From positions 6,911,652 through 6,975,651 of the forward strand of contig NC_031480.1 of assembly GCF_000006565.2 (NCBI RefSeq): a stretch of DNA of 64,000 bases. The letters are read 5' to 3'. Shown piece after piece: positions 24,112 through 35,762 of the stretch. Source of the stretch: Toxoplasma gondii ME49. Taxonomy: Eukaryota > Apicomplexa > Conoidasida > Eucoccidiorida > Sarcocystidae. The translations under genes and the position numbers were made by a program. The notes below the pieces were generated by a model that was not told where the DNA came from, ran no database searches, and saw nothing but the letters and a program-made list of their open reading frames with translations. The number at the start of each line of letters is the position of its first letter. Within the stretch, counting starts at the first letter, position 1.

Positions 24112-25760
24112 GATCGTTTATCGGCATGTTTCGCTGCCTTGCGTACGCAACGGGATCTGCCGCGATGAGGCGAAATCTGTACTCGCGTCACTACTCCCTG
24201 CTGAAGTGTCCACCGGTGCGACGTCGTAGCGTTGTGACTTGTCTGTCGAGGGGCCTGTCTTGCGGTCGGCCCTGGTAACGATGGGTTCCAGGACTGCGTA
24301 GGGGTCGGGATGCGGTATGGGTGCATTGGGACTTCACTAGTTGTCGTCTGTAGCAGATGGCTGCATTTGATGAGGGCATGCATTCTTGGATACCTAGAGG
24401 CGGTGTTAGCGTCACAGGTACGTTTTCGGCTGCTGAGCTGTGTGAGTTTGCTGGAGGCAGTGGAGGTGGACGGCACCACTTATTCGTAAAGAGTAGCCTC
24501 GCAGACGATGGTTGTCGCCTGACAGAGCTACGCCGGCGTAGCATATTGTGGTGCTCACGAAAAGTGGGTAGGCGACTCCAGGAAGAGTGTGGACCGTGGA
24601 AATCAATGTGGGGCGGGAGAGTTGGAGAGAGTGAGAGTGGCCGCACCCACAGGTATCTACTTGCGGTTGTCCGTTGCTTAGCATCCTCTTTAGCTTGTCA
24701 AGTACCTGCATCCTGTTGTGGTTTTGTGCCGTGTGTTGGACCGATATGCAGTAATTATTCAGCGCCGCGGTGTTGCCAACGGAATGCGTTGTTGTAGGCG
24801 GCATATGGTACCCACCGACAGCACAGCTAACTTCTAGTGCGTAGAAGATGGTGAATGTGGGGAGAGCAAGTGGTAATAACGTCTGGATGCCCAGAAGAAA
24901 ATACGTTGCATAATGGAGTCGGAGTTTCGGTAGCGTCTGAGTTTTTTTTGTAATCGCACTGGAATCACAGGCGTTGGCTCCGGTCGTGGACCCTCGTTCC
25001 TTTCCCTAGTCCTATGAGGAATACCGTCGTGCTGCTTTTTGATGCGGACGGCTTTTGTGTTAGGGCGTGTTTAGAAAGAGGCAGTAAGGGTGGTGAAACA
25101 TTGCATACCGCAACCCAGTGTGTAAACTGGCTTGCACAGAGAGATAGTTTTCTATAGGGTGAAGGCCTTGCAAAGAAGCGATTAAATGAACGCGAAACGT
25201 AGCGCTGCAGCTGCATAAAGTCGTAAATATTGGGGATGAAGTGTATCGCTTGGCGTGACTCACCAGCATTTTCGGAGAAACAACAAGTGCCATATCCCCA
25301 ACAACGGTCCACTGCGTCTTCTTCCTTATGCCGATGCCACCGTCCTTCAGCTCCAGTTAGTATGCAAATTCAGGCGACTCGCGCACTCCAATGCCCACCC
25401 CGGTACTGCGATGTAAACCTCAGTTTTTGCCGCGTACTATGTAGACGCCAACGCGACCATAACCAGACACAGCATGAATTATTGCTCCCCGTGGCCACGT
25501 TCGTCGCCCGGACAGCCACGCCGTTGGAGTCCGCGTTAGGTCCAAGTCTTTTCTCCCTCGCGCAGCAGTGTACTCGGCAGTGGTCACCGATTCGTCGGTT
25601 GTCACGCCTCGCATTCGTGTTGAGGAGCTGCGTTTGTTCGGACATGTGCCTAGAACTCCACCAGATTCAAGTTCTATCCGTACAGTTTGGTAAAATGACG
25701 GCACGAGGCAGCGGCTCGTGAAGTGCATGTTCGTATTGGCGCATGGAGGCAGCATGTCTA
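24112..25760 (+). repeat. Array unit 9 (gamma module)
   Basis: 1649-base unit. Box E near 25070, gamma module about 25080-25300 with the CTTGGCGTGACTCACCAG landmark, box F degenerate. 25516 to the unit end is part of the one-unit tandem duplication with 27201 onward. Confidence 0.8.
25230..25721 (+). pseudogene. 163-codon open remnant, gamma module to box G
   Basis: A + strand frame runs from the gamma module to box G. Its second half repeats in the 92-codon frame at 27128-27406, because 25516-26727 was duplicated to 27201-28412. No domain recognised. The equivalent segment of unit 26 is open in 56359-56883, but I have not aligned the two proteins rigorously. Confidence 0.3.
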
Positions 25761-26727
25761 GATCGTCAATCGGGAGGTTTTTTCTCTGTCTGCTGTTCGC
25801 GCACCGAAGTCAATCGCTATGTCTGCCAGACGACGTGTGTCGATACCTGCGTCGGTTCTCCCTCCTGGAACGTCCACCAGGGCGATGTCCTAACGTATCA
25901 TTAGTCTGACTCGGGGCCTGTTTTGCGGTTGCCGCCGGTAACCATTGGCCGGGGGAGTGCCCGTGGCTGTCAGGGTGCGGTACGTGTGAGGTTGGAAATG
26001 GAGTAAAGTTCCGTGTCGAATGTTTGCATGGGAGGCGGACAATTGCTCTTGGAGACATAGAGGCAGTGGGAGCATGTGAGGCACGTTTTCTATGGTTGAG
26101 GCGTGTGGGTGGATGGACGCAGTGGAGAACCACGCGTGGCGTGTTGCTCAATCATGGCGACTCGTCTCGCGAAACTCTGCCGTGCCTGACAGACCTAGGT
26201 AGCCTTAGTGATTTTTGGCGGTCACGGACAGACGGTAGGCGACCCCAAGTAAACCGTGGACCGCGGGGAGCAGTGTGGTGGAGGAGGCGTGGAGTGCCTC
26301 ACGCCGTTCAGACCCACTCCGCCACTGAGGCCTCTTTTTATTCCTTCCTAGGGAGTTTCGGTAGCGTGTCGAGCACACCAGCATTCATGTGCTTTAGAGC
26401 AGTGTGTTGGATTGTAGTGCGGGAGTTCTTCAGAGCTGCACCGAAGCCGCCCGAAACGCGTAGGACACTGTGTCCGGTCGTCGACCTCCAATTTGAGTTC
26501 TGGTACTTTGTGTGCAATTCATGGGGACGGGGTATGTGGTTGCCGTAGCTGGTAGTGCCGCTTGGACGCCCAGAAGAAAATATGCATGACGGTTTCGTCG
26601 GCTTGGTTGCAAGAGACGCTTTCTGTAACGAAACGTTGAGTCCCTTTAGCGGTCCTGGCTTGAAGCCGGCCTTGGCTGATTTGAGCGCCCCGAGAAATAC
26701 CGGGCTGAGGTCGTCTATTGAAATAGA
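25516..26727 (+). repeat. One-unit tandem duplication, copy 1
   Basis: 1212 bases match 27201-28412 at an offset of exactly 1685 with no net indel and about half a dozen substitutions (for example GATGTCC against GACGTCC). The offset equals one array unit, so this is a whole-unit event that is younger than most of the array. Confidence 0.95.
26024..26548 (+). pseudogene. 174-codon open remnant, box C to before box D
   Basis: A + strand frame with a central run GSLSDFWRS and later FVCNSWGRG. Diverged forms of these phrases occur in the same relative place in the 160-codon frame 59190-59672 (SLSDFWRSR, TPEFWCSVSKWWG) and in many broken frames elsewhere. The duplicate at 27826-28233 is open for 135 codons; upstream of that its matching frame has a stop (GGATGG to GGATAG). 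I recognise no family. This is the best candidate for the ancestral + strand phase, but the antisense frame here (26338-26955) is open as well. Confidence 0.35.
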
Positions 26728-26839
26728 CTTCTTTGCGCTGGAGTTCGCCTTCAGGATCCGGCTGTATGAACGCGATAGCTTTGTGGCATGCGACGCGGTG
26801 TCTGATCTCTCGTGGCTTCTGCGAGCGCATCGGGGATGA
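26555..26839 (+). pseudogene. 94-codon open remnant, box D into delta module
   Basis: Follows the previous remnant after a stop in the box D region. It begins with a G-RPEEN-like stretch whose relatives recur at other D boxes (SGRPEL at 57999, SGLPEG at 56359). Mixed hydrophobic and charged composition makes it look more protein-like than most frames here. The duplicate (28240-28443) shares its first 60 or so codons and then diverges. No known domain. Confidence 0.35.
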
Positions 26840-27200
26840 AAGGAAAAAGTTGCGTCCGATGGTGTCACAAGCCCAAACAATGGAACACGACACGTCGCCA
26901 TGCTACGAATTTCGTACCGCTTGTTGGCAGTCGAATGAATGGTCGCTGCGTGCAACCTACCCGGGGAAAGCGTGGACGCGTGGCAAACAGCATTACACTG
27001 TGTCGTTCTCGCTGTAACGGCATCAATTCGGCAGTATGAGTTTGTACGGAAACCCGGTTCGTGTAGCTGTTCAGTTATGGCTTAGTATTACAGTCTTTCG
27101 CTCTACAATTCGCCGGGCACCGGTCACGTGGACGATTGCTGGTACACACTCAGACATAACACCATCAGATCCTGTCTCTGGACATATATACCACGGGCCG

Positions 27201-28412
27201 CCACGCTGTTGGAGTCCGCGTTAGGTCCAAGTCTTTTCTCCCTCGCGCAGCAGTGTACTCGGCAGTGGTCACCGATTCGTCGGTTGTCACGCCTCGCATT
27301 CGTGTTGAGGAGCTGCGTTTGTTCGGACATGTGCCTAGAACTCCACCAGATTCAAGTTCTATCCGTACAGTTTGGTAAAATGACGGCACGAGGCAGCGGC
27401 TCGTGAAGTGCATGTTCGTATTGGCGCATGGAGGCAGCATGTCTAGATCGTCAATCGGGAGGTTTTTTCTCTGTCTGCTGTTCGCGCACCGAAGTCAATC
27501 GCTATGTCTGCCAGACGACGTGTGTCGATACCTGCGTCGGTTCTCCCTCCTGGAACGTCCACCAGGGCGACGTCCTAACGTATCATTAGTCTGACTCGGG
27601 GCCTGTTTTGCGGTTGCCGCCGGTAACCATTGGCCGGGGGAGTGCCCGTGGCTGTCAGGGTGCGGTACGTGTGAGGTTGGAAATGGAGTAAAGTTCCGTG
27701 TCGAATGTTTGCATGGGATGCGGACAATTGCTCTTGGAGACATAGAGGCAGTGGGAGCATGTGAGGCACGTTTTCTATGGTTGAGGCGTGTGGGTGGATA
27801 GACGCAGTGGAGAACCACGCGTGGCGTGTTGCTCAATCATGGCGACTCGTCTCGCGAAACTCTGCCGTGCCTGACAGACCTAGGTAGCCTTAGTGATTTT
27901 TGGCGGTCATGGACAGACGGTAGGCGACCCCAAGTAAACCGTGGACCGCGGGGAGCAGTGTGGTGGAGGAGGCGTGGAGTGCCTCAGGCCGTTCAGACCC
28001 ACTCCGCCACTGAGGCCTCTTTTTATTCCTTCCTAGGGAGTTTCGGTAGCGTGTCGAGCACACCAGCATTCATGTGCTTTAGAGCAGTGTGTTGGATTGT
28101 AGTGCGGGAGTTCTTCAGAGCTGCACCGAAGCCGCCCGAAACGCGTAGGACACTGTGTCCGGTCGTCGACCTCCAATTTGAGTTCTGGTACTTTGTGTGC
28201 AATTCATGGGGACGGGGTATGTGGTTGCCGTAGCTGGTAGTGCCGCTTGGACGCCCAGAAGAAAATATGCATGACGGTTTCGTCGGCTTGGTTGCAAGAG
28301 ACGCTTTCTGTAACGAAACGTTGAGTCCCTTTAGCGGTCCTGGCTTGAAGCCGGCCTTGGCTGATTTGAGCGCCCCGAGAAATACCGGGCTGAGGTCGTC
28401 TATGGAAATGGA
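27201..28412 (+). repeat. One-unit tandem duplication, copy 2
   Basis: Second copy of 25516-26727. The copies part company at 26727/28412, where unit 10 enters a delta module and unit 11 an epsilon module. Confidence 0.95.
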
Positions 28413-29124
28413 CCGCTCTATTCTGATTTCCCGGATCATCTAAAGCAAATGGCAGTAGGGACGGTGCTGCATGGCCTACGCGACATCTAAAGCGTGCCTT
28501 CATTTACAGCGACATAAGGTGGAAGCGTGCCACCGTATCTGAGGCTGTCAGCAGCGAAGTGCTGAAGCAAATTGCAGCATCCTGCATCTCATCGCCTAGG
28601 CGTTTTTGGTGAACTGAATGTACGAGGTTTTAACAGGCAGGCGGAAGGGCGAGGAGGATGCGGTAAGCAGCATTGCGCCGTAGTGTTCTTGCCATGACTG
28701 TGCGGTAACTCTACAGTATGCTGAGGTACGGATTCCAGGTCGCTATGGCACTCTAGATACGTCCTGCCACAAGGATGCGATGAGCAGCCTTTTGATCACG
28801 TGTCCCTCATGTAGACGTTAGCCGACAAACCAGACATAGGGTCTCTTGGTGCTGAATGTGGCCGCGTACGTGCCACGGGCAGCCGCGTTGCTACAATACA
28901 CGCAAGGTCCCTTCGCTTTCTCTCACGCCCAGTGACGAACCGGTCAATAATCATATATGTGTTGGCTGCCTCGTGTCTGCGTTGAGGAGCGACATGAGCT
29001 CGGGTGTTTGTTTAGTAATCCACCTGTGTCAAGTGCTGTATATCACAGTGGGTAAAATGACGGTATACTATAGCATGATTTTGTATGGATGTAAGCTTGT
29101 CTTTGTGGCGACAGTATGTCCACG
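27446..29124 (+). repeat. Array unit 11 (epsilon module)
   Basis: About 1679 bases; first two thirds are the second copy of the 1685-base duplication. The module (28440-28740) and what follows are epsilon type, shared with units 28 and 30: ACAGTATGCTGAGGTACGG, GGCACTCTA and CCAGACATAG are common landmarks. Confidence 0.82.
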
Positions 29125-29455
29125 GCGACATTTCGGAGTATAACGTTGTAGGTCGTTTGCGCTCCGAGCTCTGTCGCGATATCTGCCACACGAAGTGCAT
29201 CGATGCTTTGGGTCGGTACCCCGATCTGAAGCATCCACCAATGCGACGTTCAAGAGTCATCATTGGTCAGCAAAGGAGCCTGTCTGGCTGTCCTCGCCGG
29301 TAAGGATTGGTCGTAGCAGTGCGTGTGACGTTCGACGTGCAGTGCTTTGAACGTTTGTTGTCCCGCAGAGTTGTCGACCGCGGCATGTGATGCATTTGAT
29401 GGGGACCGTTGGTATTGCAGACGTAGACGAACTGCGCGGGTGTGAGGCACATTTG

Positions 29456-30271
29456 CTACGGCCGAGCCATGTGGCAGGCTGGAGGCACACGGTACTGCCC
29501 ACTCGCGGCGAGTCGTTGTGCGAAGGATTTCCGTTGTCTGGCACGACTGTCGGATTGTGGTAATTCTGTGCGTCCATCCCAAGGTGGTAAGGAACACCGG
29601 GAAAAACTTGCGTCGTACGAGTTTATGCGGCGCAGGATGGATCGAGAACGCCAGGTTGTCCAGACGCAGAAGGACCCCGCAACTACCCATGATTGCGGAC
29701 AACGTCGGCCGCTCGCTCGCTTGTGCAGCACCGACGTGTTCGTGGGTATGTGAGACTTATGTTGCATTGCAGCATGCGAGCAATTTACTGCCGCATTGGT
29801 GCCGTCAGAAAAGCACTGAGTTAGACTGCGTCTGGCGCTCGAGAGCACCGCGTAGTGCAGGCACGTTGCGGACAGTCGGCGGGGGAGGGAGTGCGGGAGG
29901 AGGTGATAATGGCGTCCGTACGCCCAGAAGACAACGTGTTGGATGGCGGCGTCGTCGGCTTTGTTGCAAGAGATACTTCCTCTATCAGCACCGTAACACG
30001 TATGAGGCGGGCTCGGTTTGTGGAACATCGTGACTGCCCTGCACGCCTCAAGGCATAGTGTGTTGTCGTCGCATGTTGTGTTGGGCGGCGCTGCGTGGCT
30101 GTTTCCTTCCAGAAAGTCAACGTAGGAAATTATGAAGTCCAGTGGTACGCTACATGACACTGAGTGGAAACCGTCTTGTCTTATGAACTCAGGGGCGACA
30201 GAAGGCAGCCGTAAATGAACATGCCACGAGCAACTGTTTGAGCGAGCCGCATCACCCTTTTTCTTATGCAC
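29456..30271 (-). other. Longest open frame in the window (271 codons, antisense)
   Basis: Open on the - strand through boxes C to the zeta module, and so antisense to the direction I favour. It starts at an ATG, has no signal peptide, and is His/Ser/Arg-rich with scattered Cys and no recognisable motif. The related stretch in unit 7 is open only for 171 codons (21089-21604). Length alone makes it worth listing, but it is probably a by-product of CA-rich composition. Confidence 0.2.
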
Positions 30272-31150
30272 TAGAGCTAGGTAAGATTCAGTTAGGTGGA
30301 GGCGTGCGCATCCGGTCGCAGAGAGTGTGGGTAGGGTGTGGGAGACAGTGCCTCGTCATATCGCTCTTGCGGTGGTGGCGCTTCAATTCGCCAGTACGAG
30401 AGAGTGAGCAAACCCTGGCTCTCGTTGCACTCCAATGACGAGGGCGCAAATAACACAAGATGCTCAGGGTATTGCCAGCTTTCAGGGAGTCTGGATGACT
30501 AATCGAGCAAAATCACGCGTATCAGGAAAGACTGCCCTACGTGTCCACGGACACGCCGCGGGCAGTCATAGTGTGTGTCTCCGCGCAGAACCGACGCATT
30601 CTCTCCCATGCTCAGAAGCATACACATGGATGATCATGTATTCGTCGGTTGTCGCGCGTAGCATCCTTGTGGAGGCACGGCTCAGCTCGGACGTGTGCCA
30701 GGTACTAAACGAGGATCGAGGGCTATATGTAGGGGTGGGTGAGGTGATAATTTGACGTGACATCGTTTCAGGTAAATGTTCGAATTGACGTATATTAGCA
30801 CCGCGGATCATCTCGCTGTCTGTCGCATTCGCACAGGCCTCTGTCGCGATTTCTGCCCCACGAAGGGTGCCGATACTCGCATCGGTACTCCCCGCTGGAG
30901 CGTGCATCAAGTCGACGGCCTAGAGTCGTGACTGGCCAGCGGCGCAACTTGTCTCGCGGGCCTCGACCGTAACGCTTGGTCGTAGAATTGCGTGTGGTGG
31001 TGGGGGTGCAGCGCTTGTTAGGCTGGATATCACGCAGTGTTGTGGACTGTGACAAGTGGTTGCATGTGGTGAGGACAGTTGCTCGTGGAGACGCAGAGGC
31101 AGTGGGAGCGTATCAGGCGTGTTTCTGTGGTTGCGCCACGTCGGTGACTG
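29861..31150 (+). repeat. One-unit tandem duplication, copy 1 (zeta group)
   Basis: Matches 31549-32837 at an offset of 1687-1688, i.e. one array unit. Identity is very high in 30161-31130 and lower around 30060-30155. Confidence 0.9.
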
Positions 31151-31496
31151 GATGGCGTGGAGGCGTATGGGTTTTCCGAATCATGGCGACATGCTGCATG
31201 TAGGATCGCCGTTGGCTGCCACAAGCAATCTGTGGTGGCGAATACTGTCGTTTGTGGAAAGGAGGTAAGTGACCGAAGGAGGACCCCACACCCCGTGGCG
31301 ATCGGTCCGGTGAAGGAGCATTAGATAATGAAGACTGTTTTACATTCACACCGCCATGGCGGACTCTGTTGGCCCTTCACTTGATGTTCTTGGTGTCGTG
31401 ACAATCGCCTCTGTGTCCATGTGTGTTGTGTGCGTTTTTGTGCTGTTCGTTGGATTGAAACATGGGAACTACCCAGAGCCGCATTAGGTTCAACGG
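30311..31496 (+). repeat. Three-unit-distance copy of 35268-36453
   Basis: 1186 bases match at a constant offset of 4957 (3 x 1652) without net indel. The downstream copy stops at the assembly gap, so the real duplicate may be longer. Confidence 0.92.
30435..30755 (+). pseudogene. 106-codon frame after zeta module, copy 1 of 3
   Basis: An open + strand frame (starts MTRAQITQDAQG) that persists, nearly unchanged, at 32122-32442 and 35392-35712 and is partly present after the gap near 36490-36720. Substitutions between copies include silent and replacement changes. The copies are too young for openness to prove selection. The more distant zeta unit 29 has stops in the matching frame (61860-62190). 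Function unknown. Confidence 0.3.
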
Positions 31497-32492
31497 AAGC
31501 GTGGTGAAGTAGACCGCATCTGGCCTGCAACCGCCCAGCGTGATTCCGGCACGTTGCGGACAGTCGGCGGGGAAGGGAGTGCGGGAGGAGGTGATAATGG
31601 CGTCCGTACGCCCAGAAGACAACGTGTTGGATGGCGGCGTCGTCGGCTTTGTTGCAAGAGATACTTCCTCTATCAGCACCGTAACACGTATGAGGCGGGC
31701 TCGGTTTGTGGAACATCGTGGCTGCCCTGTGCGCCTCAAGGCATAGTGTGTTGTCATCGCATGTTCTGTTGAGCAGAATTGCGCGGCCGTTTCTCATCAG
31801 AGAGCCAAAGTAAGGGCGTGGAGATCTACTGGCACGTTACGTGACATTGAGTGGAAACCGTCTTGTCTTATGAACTCAGGGGCGACAGAAGGCAGCCGTA
31901 AATGAACATGCCACGAGCAACTGTTTGAGCGAGCCGCATCACCTTTTTTCTTATGCACTAGAGCTAGGTAAGATTCAGTTAGGTGGAGGCGTGCGCATCC
32001 GGTCGCAGAGTGTGTGGGTAGGGTGTGGGAGACAGTGCCTCGTCATATCGCTCTTGCGGTGGTGACGCTTCAATTCGCCAGTACGAGAGAGTGAGCAAAC
32101 CCTGGCTCTCGTTGCACTCCAATGACGAGGGCGCAAATAACACAAGATGCTCAGGGTATTGCCATCTTTCAGGGAGTCTGGATGACTAATCGAGCAAAAT
32201 CACGCGTATCAGGAAAGACTGCCCTACGTGTCCACGGACACGCCGCGGGCAGTCACAGTGTGTGTCTCCGCGCAGAACCGACGCATTCTCTCCCATGCTC
32301 AGAAGCATACTCATGGATGATCATGTATTCGTCGGTTGTCGCGCGTAGCATCCTTGTGGAGGCACGGCTCAGCTCGGACGTGTGCCAGGTACTAAACGAG
32401 GATCGAGGGCTATATGTAGGGGTGGGTGAGGTGATAATTTGACGTGACATCGTTTCAGGTAAATGTTCGAATTGACGTATATTAGCACCGCG
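30806..32492 (+). repeat. Array unit 13 (zeta module)
   Basis: 1687-base near-copy of unit 12. It differs mostly in 31150-31550, where unit 13 has its own box C-to-D sequence (shared with 36107-36453). Confidence 0.88.
32122..32442 (+). pseudogene. 106-codon frame after zeta module, copy 2 of 3
   Basis: Duplicate of 30435-30755; differs at a few residues (for example IAIFQG for IASFQG). Confidence 0.3.
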
Positions 32493-32983
32493 GATCATCT
32501 CGCTGTCTGTCGCATTCGCACAGGCCTCTGTCGCGATTTCTGCCCCACGAAGGGTGCCGATACTCGCATCGGTACTCCCCGCTGGAGCGTGCATCAAGTC
32601 GACGGCCTAGAGTCGTGACTGGCCAGCGGCGCAACCTGTCTCGCGGGCCTCGACCGTAACGCTTGGTCGTAGAATTGCGTGTGGTGGTGGGGGTGCAGCG
32701 CTTGTTAGGCTGGATACTACGCAGTGTTGTGGACTGTGACAAGTGGTTGCATGTGGTGAGGACAGTTGCTCGTGGAGACGCAGAGGCAGTGGGAGCGTAT
32801 CAGGCGTGTTTCTGTGGTTGCGCCACGTCGGGGACTGGAAGGCGGGGAGGTGCATGGTTTTGCTCAACCATGGCGAGTCGTCGTGCGGAGCATCGATGCC
32901 GCCCGACGCGTCGACCATATCATGAGAATTCTTTGCGTCCACGCTAAGGTGGTAAGGAACACCAGGAATCGCTTAGAGCCGTG
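32195..32983 (+). repeat. Copy of 36474-37262 across the array
   Basis: Partner lies directly after the second assembly gap, at an offset of 4279. The partner has several small indels in its first 160 bases and almost none later. Confidence 0.88.
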
Positions 32984-34114
32984 ACGTGTTCGATGATGCA
33001 GGAGGGGTTGGCCGATCGAGGGTGTTAGAATTCCTGTAGTCGCTGCATCTATGCGTGAATCCGTCTGTTGCTTCCTCAGTAGCTTGTCGCGTTCCTGCGT
33101 GTTCATGTCATTGTGAGATGTGTGTGGGATTGGATCTTGAGAACAGTTCAGAGCGTCAGCGATGCCAGCGCGAACGCGTCGACGTAGACTGCATCTACCC
33201 CCAGACGCCACAGCTGACTTTCTGGTGCGTTGGTGCGGCGGCTTTGGATGGTTAGTGTCGGAGGCGTGGTTGTGTTGGGCACGAAGGCGGAGTCGCTTTG
33301 GTTGCAAGTGACCTTTCATGTAACGGTACCATAGCGCGTAGATACGGCTTCTTGAGTTATTGTTTTTTTATCGATCCGCAGCGAGGCATACCTTCCTGAC
33401 ATCGGCTGTCATTATCACCGGATCTGTTCTGGGGATTGTCTCAAGGCAAACGCAGTAGGAATCGTGCTGAATGGAAGGACAAGACGTGCAATTGGTACTG
33501 TCCTGTCTTAAGAAGCGAGTGACAACCGCGCGAAACGGTGATGATATCATAAGTGAATGGATCGCGTACGCCGCATGATCCTGCCGTTCATCGCCTAACG
33601 CTTGATGGGAGTCTAACTGAATGTGAATGATGCGTAGCCGATTGGCGAAAGAGTAGGTACAATGTTGCATGCAGCGGTCTTCTTCATATTTCTCTCTATA
33701 GCAGTGCCACTGTTTACAGCTTGCGAGGGTAAGCACAACGTGGTTCTCGTATCCCGGAAGTGATCAGCCCAGCTATTGCAGTGTGATGCTCCACGTTTGG
33801 CTCCACATGTGTTAGACTCCAGTACTAGCATAGTCAAGCCTATATGCGAACGTGTCAGGGACAACCCCATTTTAGTCTCCGTGGAAGGCCAATGCATTCA
33901 GTTACATGCCGGTTAGTATCCTCTTCAATAATAATATTTTTATCGCCTGTCGCGCTTCGCCATCCCGTTGAGGAGCGATGTTTCCGCGGGTGTGTCTCTA
34001 GTATTCCACCGGTGTCTAGTGCTTTATAGCGGGGCGGACAAGGTGGCGGTGTGCTATGCCGTCGTTTCGGGTGGATGTTGGTTTTGATATAACGGAAGAG
34101 CGGGCCTCGGTCGG
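32493..34114 (+). repeat. Array unit 14 (diverged alpha module)
   Basis: Opens as a copy of unit 13, then from about 32985 becomes a more diverged, AT-richer unit. Box E is barely recognisable near 33445 and the module (33480-33700) is alpha-like (GTACTGTCCTGTCTTA, ATCGCCTAACGCTTGATGGG). Confidence 0.7.
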
Positions 34115-35110
34115 CCTCCCGGAGCATGACACTGTCTCTCGCTTTTGCTACGACTGTCGCGATGTCCGCCACACGAAGGGTGTCGATACTCGCATCGGTA
34201 CTCCCCGCTGGAGCGTGCATCAAGTCGACGGCCTAGAGTCGTGACTGGCCAGCGGCGCAACCTGTCTCGCGGGCCTCGACCGTAACGCTTGGTCGTAGAA
34301 TTGCGTGTGGTGGTGGGGGTGCAGCGCTTGTTAGGCTGGATACTACGCAGTGTTGTGGACTGTGACAAGTGGTTGCATGTGGTGAGGACAGTTGCTCGTG
34401 GAGACGCAGAGGCAGTGGGAGCGTATCAGGCGTGTTTCTGTGGTTGCGCCACGTCGGTGACTGGAAGGCGGGGAGGCGCATTGTTTTGCTCAACCATGGC
34501 GAGTCGTCGTGCGAAGCGTCGCCGCTGTCTGACAGACCTACTCGATGATGGAGGTAATCTGCATACGTGGAAAGGGTGTAGGCGACCGGGGGATGTCGAC
34601 GGGGTTGAGCAGTTGAGGGTGTTAGCACTCGCGTCGTTGCTGCAGCTACGGTCAGATAATTTCGTCCCGTCCTCGCTAGTTTGTCGCGTTACTGCATGAT
34701 CATGTTTTGTGAGACTGATGCTGGACAGGAGGGTGGAAACCATTCAGCACCGCATTACTGCCGACGCGAAAGCGGCGATATAGAGTAGGAGCTGGCACCC
34801 GGCAACACAGATTCGTTCTGACTCGTTGTGGGCAGTCGGATGGAGTAAAAAATGCTGGACGAATAGGCGCTAGCGGCGTATGGACGCCCAAAAGGGAATG
34901 TAGTGCACGACAGCGTCGTCGACTCTGTCCCAAACAGCTGATCCGATTAACTCTTGTCCCAAGGGAACAGGCGACGTTTGTGGAAGTCTTTGCCTCAGCC
35001 GCACTGCGCAGCGAATTCCTCGCTGATGTTGACTATCGTGCTGAACTGTGTCACGACACGGTTCGTCTCCAGCAAGACTACGTAGGAACAAGGACAACTA
35101 GTGACACGCC

Positions 35111-35395
35111 ATGAGACCTAACAGATATTATCTTGCCTGGCAAATTAAGCGACGACACAGCGCGGCCGTTAATGAGGCTGCCATCCACAGCTCGCTCAGC
35201 GAGCCACAGCACCATTTGTTTCATGCTCTAGCGCTCGGTCCGATTCAGCTGGGTGACGGCGTACGCATCCGGTCGCAGAGAGTGTGGGTAGGGTGTGGGA
35301 GACAGTGCCTCGTCATATCGCTCTTGCGGTGGTGGCGCTTCAATTCGCCAGTACGAGAGAGTGAGCAAACCCTGGCTCTCGTTGCACTCCAATGA
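35111..35395 (+). pseudogene. 94-codon open remnant of the zeta module
   Basis: The frame contains SAAVNEAAIHSSLSE and ALGPIQLGDGVRI. The distant zeta unit 29 has, in the same phase, GTAVNEDDISEW and ALQLIHWGEGVAY (61579-61779). Keeping one phase at this divergence is mild evidence that the + strand once coded here. In units 12 and 13 the corresponding frame is shortened. No family recognised. Confidence 0.35.
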
Positions 35396-35712
35396 CGAGG
35401 GCGCAAATAACACAAGATGCTCAGGGTATTGCCAGCTTTCAGGGAGTCTGGATGACTAATCGAGCAAAATCACGCGTATCAGGAAAGACTGCCCTACGTG
35501 TCCACGGACACGCCGCGGGCAGTCATAGTGTGTGTCTCCGCGCAGAACCGACGCATTCTCTCCCATGCTCAGAAGCATACTCATGGATGATCATGTATTC
35601 GTCGGTTATCGCGCGTAGCATCCTTGCGGAGGCGCGGCTCAGCTCGGACGTGTGCCAGGTACTAAACGAGGATCGAGGGCTATATGTAGGGGTGGGTGAG
35701 GTGATAATTTGA
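35392..35712 (+). pseudogene. 106-codon frame after zeta module, copy 3 of 3
   Basis: Duplicate of 30435-30755 in unit 15, with a few replacements (SSVIARSILAEA). The 94-codon frame 35111-35395 overlaps it by four bases (ATGA), but the overlap comes from the duplicated sequence itself. Confidence 0.3.
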
Positions 35713-35762
35713 CGTGACATCGTTTCAGGTAAATGTTCGAATTGACGTATATTAGCACCGCG

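Larger units (their letters stand above)
25761..27445 (+). repeat. Array unit 10 (delta module)
   Basis: 1685 bases. The first 966 bases are duplicated one unit further on. The module (about 26720-27130) is delta type, shared only with unit 27 (58210-58600): common landmarks are GTCACAAGCCCAAA, GGCATCAATTCGGCAG, GAGTTTGTACGGAA and CACCGGTCACGTGGACG. Confidence 0.85.
29125..30805 (+). repeat. Array unit 12 (zeta module)
   Basis: About 1681 bases. The front (29168-29952) is the partner of 20801-21585. From 29861 onward it is duplicated into unit 13, one unit downstream. The zeta module (30150-30420) carries ATGAACTCAGGGGCGACAG and GTAGGGTGTGGGAGACAG. Confidence 0.85.
34115..35762 (+). repeat. 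Array unit 15 (zeta module)
   Basis: Its box B-to-C segment (34156-34510) is a near-copy of 32530-32885. The middle is diverged, and from 35268 on it is the three-unit-distance copy of unit 12. A patchwork of at least three histories. Confidence 0.8.

Noticed and set aside
35111..35712. Two overlapping genes with an ATGA stop-start junction (35111-35395, 35392-35712)
   Set aside because: The overlap is part of the duplicated zeta sequence and appears in each copy; the first frame is not kept at the same length in other units, so it is not evidence for an operon.
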